Positions 25,961 to 34,645 of a stretch of 64,000 nucleotides of DNA are shown here, piece by piece. Under the pieces are notes generated by a model. It searched no databases, was not told where the DNA came from, and was given only the letters and a program-made list of their open reading frames with translations. Position 1 is the first letter of the stretch, and each line of letters opens with the position of its first letter. The stretch is from Burkholderia paludis (GTDB taxonomy: Bacteria > Pseudomonadota > Gammaproteobacteria > Burkholderiales > Burkholderiaceae). Position numbers and translations under genes: made by a program. Location of the stretch: NCBI RefSeq assembly GCF_000732615.1, contig NZ_JPGL01000001.1, positions 62,001-126,000 on the forward strand. Direction: 5' to 3'.

Positions 25961-26545
25961 ATGGAATGGCATTGTTGTGAATTCGAACATCTGAGCGCCG
26001 TCGATCTCTATGCAATCCTGCGCGCGCGCAACGCCGTGCTGGTGGTCGAGGACGCGCACACGCATCTCGACATCGACGGCAAGGACGCGGGCGCGCTGCA
26101 CGTCTACGCGACCGTGCGCGACGGCGACGCGACCGAAGTCGCGGCCTACGCGCGCATCCTGCCCGGCGACGACATCGATCAGGACGTCGTGATCGACAAG
26201 GTACTGACGAGCGAACGCTGCCGCGACGACGATACGCTCGAGCGGCTGATCGGGCGCGCACTCACCGCCGCGCAGGCGGCGTGGCCCGACGCCGCCGTGC
26301 GCACGCACGTCCCCGCGCCGCGCCAGGCGTTCTACAAGCGCTTCGGATTCCGCAAGGCCTACGGCCCGTATCTCGAACAGGGCGCGCCGTTCGTCGGCCT
26401 GATCCGGTCGGCCGATCGCGCCGCCGGCGCATTGCGCACCCTGCTGTCCCGGGCCGTTTCGGCGCATCGGTCACGCAACGACGACACGCGCGCCGAAGGC
26501 CGCACCTACCACCGGCAGCCCGCCGACACCGGAGCCAACCGATGA
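25961..26545 (+). CDS. ElaA-like GNAT acetyltransferase
   Basis: A 194-residue GNAT-fold protein of the ElaA type: LYAILRARNAVLVVEDAHTHLDIDGKD is the family N-terminus, followed by TEVAAYARILPGDD and AFYKRFGFRKAYGPYLEQGAPFVGL near the C-terminus. GAGG precedes the ATG at 25961. ElaA proteins are acetyltransferases of poorly known substrate. The ATGA overlap with manC places it in the polysaccharide operon, so acetylation of a sugar precursor or regulation of ManC is possible, though unproven. The C-terminal 40 residues are polar and probably disordered. Confidence 0.82.
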   Translation: MEWHCCEFEHLSAVDLYAILRARNAVLVVEDAHTHLDIDGKDAGALHVYATVRDGDATEVAAYARILPGDDIDQDVVIDKVLTSERCRDDDTLERLIGRALTAAQAAWPDAAVRTHVPAPRQAFYKRFGFRKAYGPYLEQGAPFVGLIRSADRAAGALRTLLSRAVSAHRSRNDDTRAEGRTYHRQPADTGANR

Positions 26546-28116
26546 CCCGCACCCTTCGCCCGGTTCGCGAGCCCGACATGCCGCGCATTCTTCCGGTCAT
26601 CCTTGCCGGCGGTTCCGGCACGCGGCTGTGGCCGCTGTCGCGCGAGCAGTATCCGAAGCAGCTGATCGAGCTGACCTCGAACGAGTCGCCGCTGTCGGCG
26701 ACCGCGCGGCGCCTGAACGGCATCGCGAACGCGTCGCTCGACGATACGCTGCTGCTGGTCTGCGGCGAGCAGCATCGCATCATGAGCGCCGCGCAGGTGC
26801 TCGGCCGTGGGGCGTCGCCCCGCATCCTGATCGAACCGGCCGCGCGCAATACCGCGCCCGCCCTGACACTTGCCGCGCTCGACGCAAGCGCGCTCGCCGA
26901 CGATCCGGTGCTCGCGGTGATGCCGGCCGATCACGTGATCGCCGACGTCGGCGCGTTCCAGGACGCGGTCGCGCGCGCCGCGCGCTACGCGCAGGAAGGC
27001 GCGATCGTCACGCTCGGCGTGCTGCCGCGCCGCGCCGAAACGGGCTACGGCTACATCCAGGTCGGCTCGCCGCGTGCGGGCCGCGTCGGCGGCCAGGGCG
27101 GCTACGCGATCGGCCGCTTCGTCGAAAAGCCCGACGCGACGCTCGCCGAGCGTTACCTGCAATCGGGCGACTACTGGTGGAACAGCGGGATCTACGTCAC
27201 GCGCGCGTCGGTCTGGTTGAAGGCGATCGCCGCGCTCGCGCCGGACATCCACGCGGCATGCGAAACCGCCTGGCGCGCGGGCGTCGCCGAGGATCCGTTC
27301 TTCCGGATCGACTCGGCTGCTTTCGACGCGTGCCCGTCGGATTCGATCGACTATGCGGTAATGGAACACCTCGCGAACCGCGGCGACCTCGGCATCGAAG
27401 GCATCGTCATCCCGCTCGCGGCCGGCTGGTCGGACGTCGGCACCTGGGATGCGATCTGGGAAATCATGCCGAAGGACGACCAGGGCAACGTCGCGCGCGG
27501 CCCGATCGTGTTCGAGGATACGCAGGACAGCCTCGTGCGCTCGGAAGGCCGCCTGATCGCGTGCGTCGGCATGAAGGACGTCGTCGTGATCGAGACGCCC
27601 GATGCGGTGCTGGTCGCGAACAAGCACGACGTGCAGCGCGTGAAGAACATCGTCGAGCGCCTGAAGATCGACCGGCGCCCGCAGGCGAGCGAGCACCGCA
27701 AGGTGCAGCGGCCGTGGGGCCATTACGATTCGATCGATCTCGGCGAGCGCTTCCAGGTGAAGCGGATCGTCGTCGAGCCCGGCAAGCGGCTGTCGCTGCA
27801 GATGCACTATCACCGCGCCGAGCACTGGATCGTAGTGCGCGGCACCGCGAAGGTCACGCGCGGCAGCGAAACCTTCCTGCTCTGCGAGAACGAGTCGACC
27901 TACATCGCCGTCGGCCAGGTGCATCGCCTCGAGAACCCCGGCCGCATCCCGCTCGAAATCATCGAGGTGCAGTCGGGCAATTATCTCGGCGAGGACGATA
28001 TCGTCCGCTTCGACGATCAGTACGGGCGTGCCGTCGAGTCACGCGCGGCGCAACCGGTCGCGCTCGCATCGCAACAGGCGCCCGCGCCCGTCACGGCGCC
28101 GGACGTCGCCGGCTAG
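26542..28116 (+). CDS. Mannose-1-phosphate guanylyltransferase / mannose-6-phosphate isomerase
   Basis: A 524-residue bifunctional enzyme of the ManC/AlgA/PslB type. The N-terminal nucleotidyltransferase domain has LAGGSGTRLWPLSREQYPKQ, EPAARNTAPA, FVEKPD and WNSGIY. The C-terminal cupin isomerase domain has RPWGHYDSIDLGERFQVKRI and the metal-site region LQMHYHRAEHW. It makes GDP-mannose from fructose-6-phosphate (with a separate phosphomannomutase), the mannosyl donor for the polysaccharide. The ATG at 26542 has GGAG upstream and overlaps the GNAT stop; MPRIL at 26578 is a possible alternative. It is a separate copy from the cepacian enzyme BceA. Confidence 0.93.
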   Translation: MTRTLRPVREPDMPRILPVILAGGSGTRLWPLSREQYPKQLIELTSNESPLSATARRLNGIANASLDDTLLLVCGEQHRIMSAAQVLGRGASPRILIEPAARNTAPALTLAALDASALADDPVLAVMPADHVIADVGAFQDAVARAARYAQEGAIVTLGVLPRRAETGYGYIQVGSPRAGRVGGQGGYAIGRFVEKPDATLAERYLQSGDYWWNSGIYVTRASVWLKAIAALAPDIHAACETAWRAGVAEDPFFRIDSAAFDACPSDSIDYAVMEHLANRGDLGIEGIVIPLAAGWSDVGTWDAIWEIMPKDDQGNVARGPIVFEDTQDSLVRSEGRLIACVGMKDVVVIETPDAVLVANKHDVQRVKNIVERLKIDRRPQASEHRKVQRPWGHYDSIDLGERFQVKRIVVEPGKRLSLQMHYHRAEHWIVVRGTAKVTRGSETFLLCENESTYIAVGQVHRLENPGRIPLEIIEVQSGNYLGEDDIVRFDDQYGRAVESRAAQPVALASQQAPAPVTAPDVAG

Positions 28117-28542
28117 GCGTGCCGGGGGCAGGCCGCCGCGCGCGTCAGGCTTCGACGCGCGCGGCGCAGTGTAAGCCATCGCACCCAGCCCGCCGCGCAT
28201 GCGTAGCACAATGCGTTCGGCACCGGGAATCACGCGTCTTCGTGCACGCCCTCCCGGTCGGGCGACGCGATTCCCGCCCACTTCGTGCGTGGAGAAGCGT
28301 TCCGTCCTTCCGCGATATCGGTCCTGCACCGCGCGCCCTCTTCCCGCACGACGCCATGCCGCACGGATGACCTTGGCGGCACCGGCATGAATGACAACGC
28401 TCGAACCCATCCATTTATTTAGTCATACATATCTTTTGATCCATTCCGGAGAGCGGGACGAAAGCCAGCGACATCGCGCCCCGCCCGACATGCGTTTTTA
28501 CAGGCGACCGTGCCGCGTCCGGTCGAACAGGCTGCCCCGAAG
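28117..28542. other. Intergenic region between manC-type gene and first glycosyltransferase
   Basis: After the strong stem-loop at 28135-28165 the sequence becomes less GC-rich, especially around 28400-28450. A separate promoter for the two glycosyltransferase genes probably lies there. No gene or clear operator is seen. Confidence 0.45.
28135..28165. terminator. Strong stem-loop after the manC-type gene
   Basis: GCCGCGCGCGTC and GACGCGCGCGGC are perfect 12-base arms with a 7-base loop, beginning 19 bases after the stop. No T-run follows. It is either a terminator or a structure limiting read-through into the glycosyltransferase genes. Confidence 0.6.
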
Positions 28543-29691
28543 ATGACCACACAACGGATCGTTCATATCGTCGAAGCGTTTGGCGGCGGCGTGCTCTCGA
28601 TGCTCGTCCATCTCGCCAATCACGCCGCGGCAACGGGCGCCGACGTGACCGTCCTGCACGCCATCCGGCCGGAAACGCCGGACGATTTTCCGTCGCTGTT
28701 CCATCCCGACATCAGGCTCGTCCACGTCGAGATGGATCGCGAAGTCAGCCTCTCGAAAGACCTGCGCGGCGCGCGCGCGCTGGCCCGGTGCCTGCGCGAG
28801 TACCGGCCGACGGTGATCCATCTCCATTCGTCGAAGGCGGGCGTGCTGGGGCGGGTAGCGGCCCGGATCGCCGCGCCGCGCGCGAAGGTGTTCTATTCCC
28901 CGCACGGGCTCTCGTTCCTGCGTTGCGACGTTTCCCGGCTCAAGCAGTTCGCGTACCTGAGCTTCGAGCGAATCGCCGCCTGCCTGGGCGGAACCATCGT
29001 CGCCTGCTCCGACAGCGAACTGAGGGAGATCAACGGAAGGATTCGCGCGAAATCGGCGGTACTGGTGGAAAACGGCGTCGACGTTGCCGAAATCCCGGCG
29101 CGCCGGACACGCGACGATCGCAGGATCGCCATCGGCATGAGCGGTCGCGCGTCGTTCCAGAAAAATCACCAGGCGTTCGTGCAACTGGCGTCCGAACTCC
29201 GCGCGTCCGACGTCGAGTTCCTCTGGATCGGCGGCGACGCCGCCGAGATCCCCGATCCCCGCGAAAGCCGCGCGGTCGCCTGCAGCGGCTGGGTCACGCG
29301 CGCACAAGCGCTCGAGCTGACCGCCGGGCTGGATATCTACGTCCAGACGTCGCGCTGGGAAGGCATGCCGGTGGCGCTGATCGAAGCGCAGGTGGCGGGC
29401 TTGCCCGCCGTCGTGACCGACGTCGTCGGCAACCGCGACGTGGTGATTCACGGCGTGACAGGCTACGTCGCGTCGAACGCCGACGAGATGGCGCGGTACG
29501 TGGCCCTGCTCCGCGACGACCGGCAGCTTCGCGAACAAATGGGGGAATCGGCCAGAAAGTTTGCACTCCATCGGTTTTCGATGACTTCCATCTTCCGACA
29601 GTGGCGTTCCCTTTACGGACTGGACGCGATCCCGCGTCGCGCCGACGCATCGTATTTCGAGCATGCCGCGCCCGACCGGGTCGAGGCGTGA
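28543..29691 (+). CDS. GT4-family glycosyltransferase
   Basis: A 382-residue GT-B glycosyltransferase. The N-terminal domain has IVHIVEAFGGGVLSMLVHLANH and HLHSSKAGVLGRVAA. The nucleotide-sugar-binding C-terminal domain has GMSGRASFQKNH and the EX7E motif in SRWEGMPVALIEAQVAGLP. It would add one sugar to the undecaprenyl-linked repeat unit at the cytoplasmic face. The ATG at 28543 is chosen because the family N-terminus starts directly there; a GTG at 28510 is possible. No strong ribosome binding site is visible. Donor and linkage are unknown. Confidence 0.88.
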   Translation: MTTQRIVHIVEAFGGGVLSMLVHLANHAAATGADVTVLHAIRPETPDDFPSLFHPDIRLVHVEMDREVSLSKDLRGARALARCLREYRPTVIHLHSSKAGVLGRVAARIAAPRAKVFYSPHGLSFLRCDVSRLKQFAYLSFERIAACLGGTIVACSDSELREINGRIRAKSAVLVENGVDVAEIPARRTRDDRRIAIGMSGRASFQKNHQAFVQLASELRASDVEFLWIGGDAAEIPDPRESRAVACSGWVTRAQALELTAGLDIYVQTSRWEGMPVALIEAQVAGLPAVVTDVVGNRDVVIHGVTGYVASNADEMARYVALLRDDRQLREQMGESARKFALHRFSMTSIFRQWRSLYGLDAIPRRADASYFEHAAPDRVEA

Positions 29692-29803
29692 GGGCTCGCC
29701 GACGCCGGGAACGGGCCGAACCGGCCCCGGCGGCCACGCGAGCGGCGCGGCCCGGCACGATCCGTACGGGTCCCGGCCGCGCAGCGATTTCACCGGATTT
29801 CAC

Positions 29804-30883
29804 ATGAGCAACATTAAAGAACCCAGGAAACTCGTCTATAACGGCCGTTTCGCCACGCAGAAAACGACCGGCGTCCAGCGCGTCGCACGCGAACTGATCG
29901 CCGCGCTGGTCAGGCTGCAGCCCCAGGATTCCGTCACGGTGCTGGTTCCCCCGCATACCGACGCCGTGGTGAGCGGCACCCGGACGGTCAGGATCGGTTT
30001 CTCCAAGGGCGTGATCTGGGAGCAACTGGTCCTCCCGCTGTTTGCGCGCCGCGACCGCATCGTCAACCTGAGCAATTCCGCGTCCATCTTCCTCGGCAAC
30101 CAGATCATCTACATGCACGACGCGGCGGTGTTCGACACGCCCGCGCACTTCTCCCGGCTGTTCCGGGCCTGGTACCGCGTCATGTTCTGGATACTGGCGC
30201 GCACCTCCGTCTGCGTACTGACCAACTCCCGCTTCTCGCGCGATCGCCTCGCGCATCATTGCGGCGTGTCGGCGGACAAGATCAGCGTCGTGCCGCTGGG
30301 GGCCGACCATCTCGATTCGCTGGAACCGGACGCGAGCGTGCTGAACGAACACGCGCTCACGCCCGGCCGGTTCGTGCTGGCGGTGAGCAGCATGAATCCC
30401 ACCAAGAACTTCGCGCGCATGATCGCGGCGTTTCGGCAGCTCGGCGATCCGTCGGTGGATCTTGTCATCGTCGGCATGCGCAATACCGCCGTGTTCGGCG
30501 CGCAGGACGACATCGCCGCGACCGAGCCGAACATCAAGTTCGCCGGGTACATCAGCGACGAGAAGCTGAAGGCGCTGTATCAACACGCGGCCTGCTTCCT
30601 CTACCCGTCCATCTACGAGGGCTTCGGCATTCCGCCGCTCGAAGCCATGCGGTACGGCTGCCCGACTCTCGTGGGACGAACGGCGGCGCTGCCCGAAGTC
30701 TGCGCCGACGCGGCGCTCTACTGCGACCCTTACTCGTCGAACGACATCGCGGAAAAACTGCGCAGCCTGCTCGATTCCGCCGAACTCCGCGCGGACCTGA
30801 AGCGCCGCGGCGCCTTTCACGCCGAGCAATACAGCTGGAGCAAGAGCGCGGAAACGATGGCGCGGATCTTCAATACGCTCTGA
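29804..30883 (+). CDS. GT4-family (mannosyltransferase-like) glycosyltransferase
   Basis: A 359-residue GT-B protein starting MSNIKEPRKLVYNGRFATQKTTGVQRVARELI. The C-terminal domain has FVLAVSSMNPTKNFARMIAAF and the EX7E motif in YEGFGIPPLEAMRYGCPTLV, common in mannosyl- and rhamnosyltransferases. It follows the previous glycosyltransferase after 112 bases and ends the plus-strand half of the locus, facing the wzc-like gene. GDP-mannose from the upstream enzyme is a plausible donor. Confidence 0.88.
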   Translation: MSNIKEPRKLVYNGRFATQKTTGVQRVARELIAALVRLQPQDSVTVLVPPHTDAVVSGTRTVRIGFSKGVIWEQLVLPLFARRDRIVNLSNSASIFLGNQIIYMHDAAVFDTPAHFSRLFRAWYRVMFWILARTSVCVLTNSRFSRDRLAHHCGVSADKISVVPLGADHLDSLEPDASVLNEHALTPGRFVLAVSSMNPTKNFARMIAAFRQLGDPSVDLVIVGMRNTAVFGAQDDIAATEPNIKFAGYISDEKLKALYQHAACFLYPSIYEGFGIPPLEAMRYGCPTLVGRTAALPEVCADAALYCDPYSSNDIAEKLRSLLDSAELRADLKRRGAFHAEQYSWSKSAETMARIFNTL

Positions 30884-30890
30884 CGCGCGC

Positions 30891-30914
30891 GGCATGCGTC
30901 GCCGGACGCATGCC
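30891..30914. terminator. Stem-loop between convergent polysaccharide operons
   Basis: GGCATGCGTC and GACGCATGCC are perfect 10-base arms with a GCCG tetraloop, placed seven bases after the plus-strand stop and about 90 before the minus-strand stop (31004). A likely bidirectional terminator. Confidence 0.65.
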
Positions 30915-31003
30915 CGCAAACCGTCGCCGCCGCGGATCGGGCGGGCCCGGCTCGATGCCGGGGCCACGCCCGTCGCGAACCCGCGACATCAGGACACCCC
31001 CTG

Positions 31004-33247
31004 CTACACCCGCTGACGCTCGGTCGCCCGAACCGGAAAGCGACGCGTGCGCACGCGCTCGACGACCGGCCGGATCGATCCCGCGTACGTATTGAACACG
31101 TGCCCCGTGATATCGGCCCCGATGCTCTGCAGGCGCGACAACGCCGTCTCGACGTCGGCGGCGCGTGTCAGTCCGCTGCGCGACACCAGCACGTGCGCGT
31201 CGCACTTCACGCCGACGATGCCGAGCGCATCGTTGTTCGTCAGCAGCGGCGGCCCGTCGATCACGACGAAGTCGTAATGCTCGCGCACCGACGCGACGAG
31301 CTTCGCGAAAGCCGCGGATTCCAGCAGTTCGCCCGGTGACGCCGTGCCCGGCGAGCCCGCCGGCATGATCGACAGCTGGCTGCCCGCGACGCGCAGCGTC
31401 ACGACCTCGGGCGACACCGTGCCGTCGAGCACCTGTGCGAGCCCCGGGCCGCCGGCCGTCGACGACGCGCGCAGGTCGGCGTTGATCAGCAGCACACTGG
31501 CATTCGTCCCCGCCAGCAGATACGCAAGGTTCGACGCCACGAAGCTGCAACCGACGCCCGCCGTCACCCCGGTGAACAGCAGGACCTTGCCGCCGCCGCG
31601 CCCGGTTTGGGCCAGCGCGACCTTCAGGCTCGCCCGCAATGCACGTACCGAATCGACACCCGCGTCGTCCGGATGGGTCGCCGCGAGCGGCAGCGCGGCC
31701 ACGCGCGGTCCGCCGGGCAACGCCGCCAGCGCCGGCGACGACGCCACGCTCGCGAGACACGGGCGGTCGGTCAACCTGGCCAGTGCGCCGGCCGAATGCA
31801 GTTCGCGGCGATACAGCGACAGCAGATGCACGCCCGTCAGCGCCAGGAACACCCCGGCGAACAACGCGCCGAGCACGATGATGCCGCGCTTGGGCCACAC
31901 CGGCCGGAACGGCGCGACCGCCCAGTCCACCGCCGTCACGCCCGGCGCCGCGCTGGAAATCGCGATCTCGAGCTGCTGCGCATTGGTCACCACGCCCGTG
32001 TAAAGCTGCGTCGCGATCGTCACCTGGCGCGACAGCCGCACGAATTCGCGCTGCGTCGTGGGCAGCTTCGCCGCCTCGGCGCTCGTGTCGCGGATCTCGC
32101 GCTTCACCTGGTCGAGCTGCGACTGCACCGTCTGGTACTGGAAGCTCTTCGGCAAGAAGCGCTGCCTGACGTCGTCGAGCGAGATCTGCAGCTCGGTCTG
32201 GTGCTCCGCGAGCGTATTGAGCCGGCCGATCAGCGCGGCGCCTTGCTGATCGACGTCGATCGCGCCGTTCTGCGTCCGGTACCGGTTCAGATCGTCCTCG
32301 GCTTTCTGCAAGTCGTGCTTCAGCGCCGGCAAGCGCTGGTGCAATGCGTCCAGATTGCGCCGGGCGCGATCCGTCCGGAACGCGAGGTCGCGCTGCAAGT
32401 ACGCCTGCACGATCGCGTTGACCATCTTTTTCGCGTCACGCGAACTGTCGGCCTGGTAGCTGAGACGGATCATCGAAGGCGATTCCAGCGTCGAATCGCG
32501 GTTCGGCACGACCGTCTTCAGGTGCTTCGAGACGTTGTCGTACACCAGCGGTTCGGGCTGCTTGCGCACCGTGAACGCAATGCCCGGACGCGCGCGCAAC
32601 GTGTCGACGCGCAGGCGGCCGGCCGTCGCCTCGCCGGGCAACTGGAACGGCACGGTTTCGCCGACCTTGCCGTGCGCGAGCGCGTGATTGTCGTCGTCGT
32701 AGAGCGTCCAGTCGTTCGCCTCGTCCGCGACGATCCTGAACCGGTCGCCCAGCGCACCCGACGGAATCGAGAATTCGCCGATGTCGAGCCGCTCGCCGCC
32801 CCACGCGTAACCCGTCAGTCCGAGCGGCGCCGGCGCGAGTGCGTCGTCGCCGTCGACGCGCGACGCGAGGAACGCGCCGATCAGCGGAAACCGGCTGGCG
32901 TTGCGGATGTCGAGATCGGCGCCGGTCGCGTCGATCGCGCTGTCGACGACCGCGCGCGAAATCAGCATCTCGCTTTCGTCGGACGCGGACGGCGACGCCG
33001 CGATCGTGCCGGAGACGTCCGACAGCGAACTGATCGACGAGCCCGGCTTGGTCTGGACGCGCAGCAGCGCCTCGGCCCGGTACTGCGGCGTGGCCAGCAG
33101 CGCATACAGCACGCCCGCGGCGAACGTCGTCGCGATCGTCCCGAAGAACAGGCGGCGATGCCGTGCGACCGATTGCCAAAGCTGCATCAGCCCGGATTCG
33201 TCCGGTACCCGTTGCGGATATTCGAGGTTTCGTGCGTTGAATTTCAT
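31004..33247 (-). CDS. Wzc-like polysaccharide co-polymerase with degenerate kinase domain
   Basis: A 747-residue inner-membrane protein of the Wzz/Wzc type. Transmembrane helices lie near 33-52 and 455-478, with a large periplasmic part including a coiled coil (about 290-400). The cytoplasmic C-terminal domain is BY-kinase-like, but its Walker A reads GVTAGVGCS: Cys567 replaces the invariant lysine. Walker A' is LLINADLR (Asn for Asp), and the last 30 residues have no tyrosine cluster. Walker B FVVIDGPP remains. It probably controls chain length and gates export with Wza without kinase activity. It starts 45 bases after the glycoside hydrolase gene. Confidence 0.9.
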   Translation of the reverse strand: MKFNARNLEYPQRVPDESGLMQLWQSVARHRRLFFGTIATTFAAGVLYALLATPQYRAEALLRVQTKPGSSISSLSDVSGTIAASPSASDESEMLISRAVVDSAIDATGADLDIRNASRFPLIGAFLASRVDGDDALAPAPLGLTGYAWGGERLDIGEFSIPSGALGDRFRIVADEANDWTLYDDDNHALAHGKVGETVPFQLPGEATAGRLRVDTLRARPGIAFTVRKQPEPLVYDNVSKHLKTVVPNRDSTLESPSMIRLSYQADSSRDAKKMVNAIVQAYLQRDLAFRTDRARRNLDALHQRLPALKHDLQKAEDDLNRYRTQNGAIDVDQQGAALIGRLNTLAEHQTELQISLDDVRQRFLPKSFQYQTVQSQLDQVKREIRDTSAEAAKLPTTQREFVRLSRQVTIATQLYTGVVTNAQQLEIAISSAAPGVTAVDWAVAPFRPVWPKRGIIVLGALFAGVFLALTGVHLLSLYRRELHSAGALARLTDRPCLASVASSPALAALPGGPRVAALPLAATHPDDAGVDSVRALRASLKVALAQTGRGGGKVLLFTGVTAGVGCSFVASNLAYLLAGTNASVLLINADLRASSTAGGPGLAQVLDGTVSPEVVTLRVAGSQLSIMPAGSPGTASPGELLESAAFAKLVASVREHYDFVVIDGPPLLTNNDALGIVGVKCDAHVLVSRSGLTRAADVETALSRLQSIGADITGHVFNTYAGSIRPVVERVRTRRFPVRATERQRV

Positions 33248-33292
33248 GTTTGTTTTCTGTATGAGGCGATCGTTTCCGATCCTGCTCGCCGG

Positions 33293-34645
33293 CTATCGGT
33301 CAGTCGCAGACACGATGAACACCGGGCCCTGCTCCTCGCGGAGCGTCAATCGACGGCGCGCGATGTCGAGCGACGCGCCGTAGAGATCGGTTGCGGACGT
33401 ACCCGCGGCAGGCAACCGGGACAGGTCGATATCGACCGCGTTGCCGCTTTCGTAGCACCAGACGACGTATTTCACGACCTTGTCGGCATGCAACTGCAGG
33501 ACGGCGACGCGCCGGACGGGATCGAGAAACACGCGCGCGGCGTGTGCGTTCGCGGTGAACGCGAACAGGTGCCGAACCGCGACGTAGGCCGGCAGCGGCG
33601 TGTTGTCCGCGTCCAGCAGCCCGAAGTTGTGCTCCATGTTCGTCGGGTCGCGCCCGTCGTTGCGCATGTCGTAGTACGCGCTCAGCCCGATCTGCGCGAT
33701 CCAGTCGACCAGCAGGCGTCGCACCGCGTAGCGCGCCTGGCGCTCGCGCGCGACCGGATCGTGACCGTCGCGGGTATGCGATACGTACTTGTAGCCATAG
33801 GTCGGATACGACCATTCGGTTGCCCAGATGGCCGGCGCCGTGCGGTACGCGGCGAGATCCCGTGCGAGCACGGCGTAATCGCCCAGCGCGGTCTCCGGCG
33901 CAGTCTGCCGATACGGGTGCACGCTGACCGCGTCGGGTGCGGGCTGCGACGCGCCGCCGATATCGCCCACCGACCGGATGAACGCCCGGTCGACCTGCTG
34001 GACGCCGCCCGTCGCGACGACGGCGTCCGGATTCGCGGCCTTGACCGCCCGGACGGTCGCGACCAGCAGGTTCCGGTACGCGGCCGGCGACGGCGGCGCG
34101 AGCCAGTAATCCTTGTGATCCTCCTCGTTCCACACTTCGAAGCGCACCGGCTCGCCGCGATAGTGCCGCGCGGCCTGCGTCGCATACTCGGAGAATGCGG
34201 CGATCTGCGCGGGCGACGTCGGCGGCTGCTTGGGCGCGTATCGCGGATGCCCGTAGCCGAGAATGAACAACGCGCCGAGCCCACGTGCGCGCAGGTTGGC
34301 GACAAGCGCGTCGTAGCGCGAGAAATCCCAGCCGTGCGGCGTTTCCACCGAATCCCAGAAGAGATCGGTACGGACGAACGAGAATCCGGCGTCCCGTACC
34401 GCGTCGAGCAGCGCCGGATCGTCGATCTCGTGGATCGCGACACCCGTGTTCGCCCGCGTGTCGAAAAAGCGCGGAAGCGCGACGTACGGCGGTGCGGGCG
34501 CTTGCGTCGGGTTCGGCAGGACGACCGGCGGCTCGTCCGAGCGGGCGGAATTCGACGCCGCCGATATCACGACGGCGCCGAGCAGCGCGGCGGCGAACCA
34601 TTTCGCCCACGCTTTCGCGCGGGCGGGTTCGATGCCCGTGCTCAT
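33293..34645 (-). CDS. Exported clan GH-A glycoside hydrolase (PslG/GH39-like)
   Basis: A 450-residue protein with an N-terminal hydrophobic export segment (about 14-35). A TIM-barrel hydrolase follows: FSFVRTDLFWDSVETPHGWDFSRYDALV, acid/base Glu174 in FEVWNEED, and nucleophile Glu277 in IWATEWSYPTYGYKY. Both catalytic glutamates are intact. Psl clusters contain a periplasmic GH39 endo-hydrolase, PslG, that trims polymer during export; this is the likely role. The start overlaps the polymerase stop (ATGA), and it is followed closely by the wzc-like gene. The exact family (GH39 or GH5) needs a profile comparison. Confidence 0.87.
   Translation of the reverse strand: MSTGIEPARAKAWAKWFAAALLGAVVISAASNSARSDEPPVVLPNPTQAPAPPYVALPRFFDTRANTGVAIHEIDDPALLDAVRDAGFSFVRTDLFWDSVETPHGWDFSRYDALVANLRARGLGALFILGYGHPRYAPKQPPTSPAQIAAFSEYATQAARHYRGEPVRFEVWNEEDHKDYWLAPPSPAAYRNLLVATVRAVKAANPDAVVATGGVQQVDRAFIRSVGDIGGASQPAPDAVSVHPYRQTAPETALGDYAVLARDLAAYRTAPAIWATEWSYPTYGYKYVSHTRDGHDPVARERQARYAVRRLLVDWIAQIGLSAYYDMRNDGRDPTNMEHNFGLLDADNTPLPAYVAVRHLFAFTANAHAARVFLDPVRRVAVLQLHADKVVKYVVWCYESGNAVDIDLSRLPAAGTSATDLYGASLDIARRRLTLREEQGPVFIVSATDR

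Noticed and set aside
25168..25962. 264-residue minus-strand frame in the gap before the polysaccharide genes
   Set aside because: No domain, no good ribosome binding site, composition typical of random high-GC frames.
26542..28116. Assigning this gene and the initiating transferase to the cepacian (bce) cluster
   Set aside because: The neighbours (GH39-like hydrolase, Psl-type order, berA/berB-like regulators) differ from the bce genes; it is a second polysaccharide locus.
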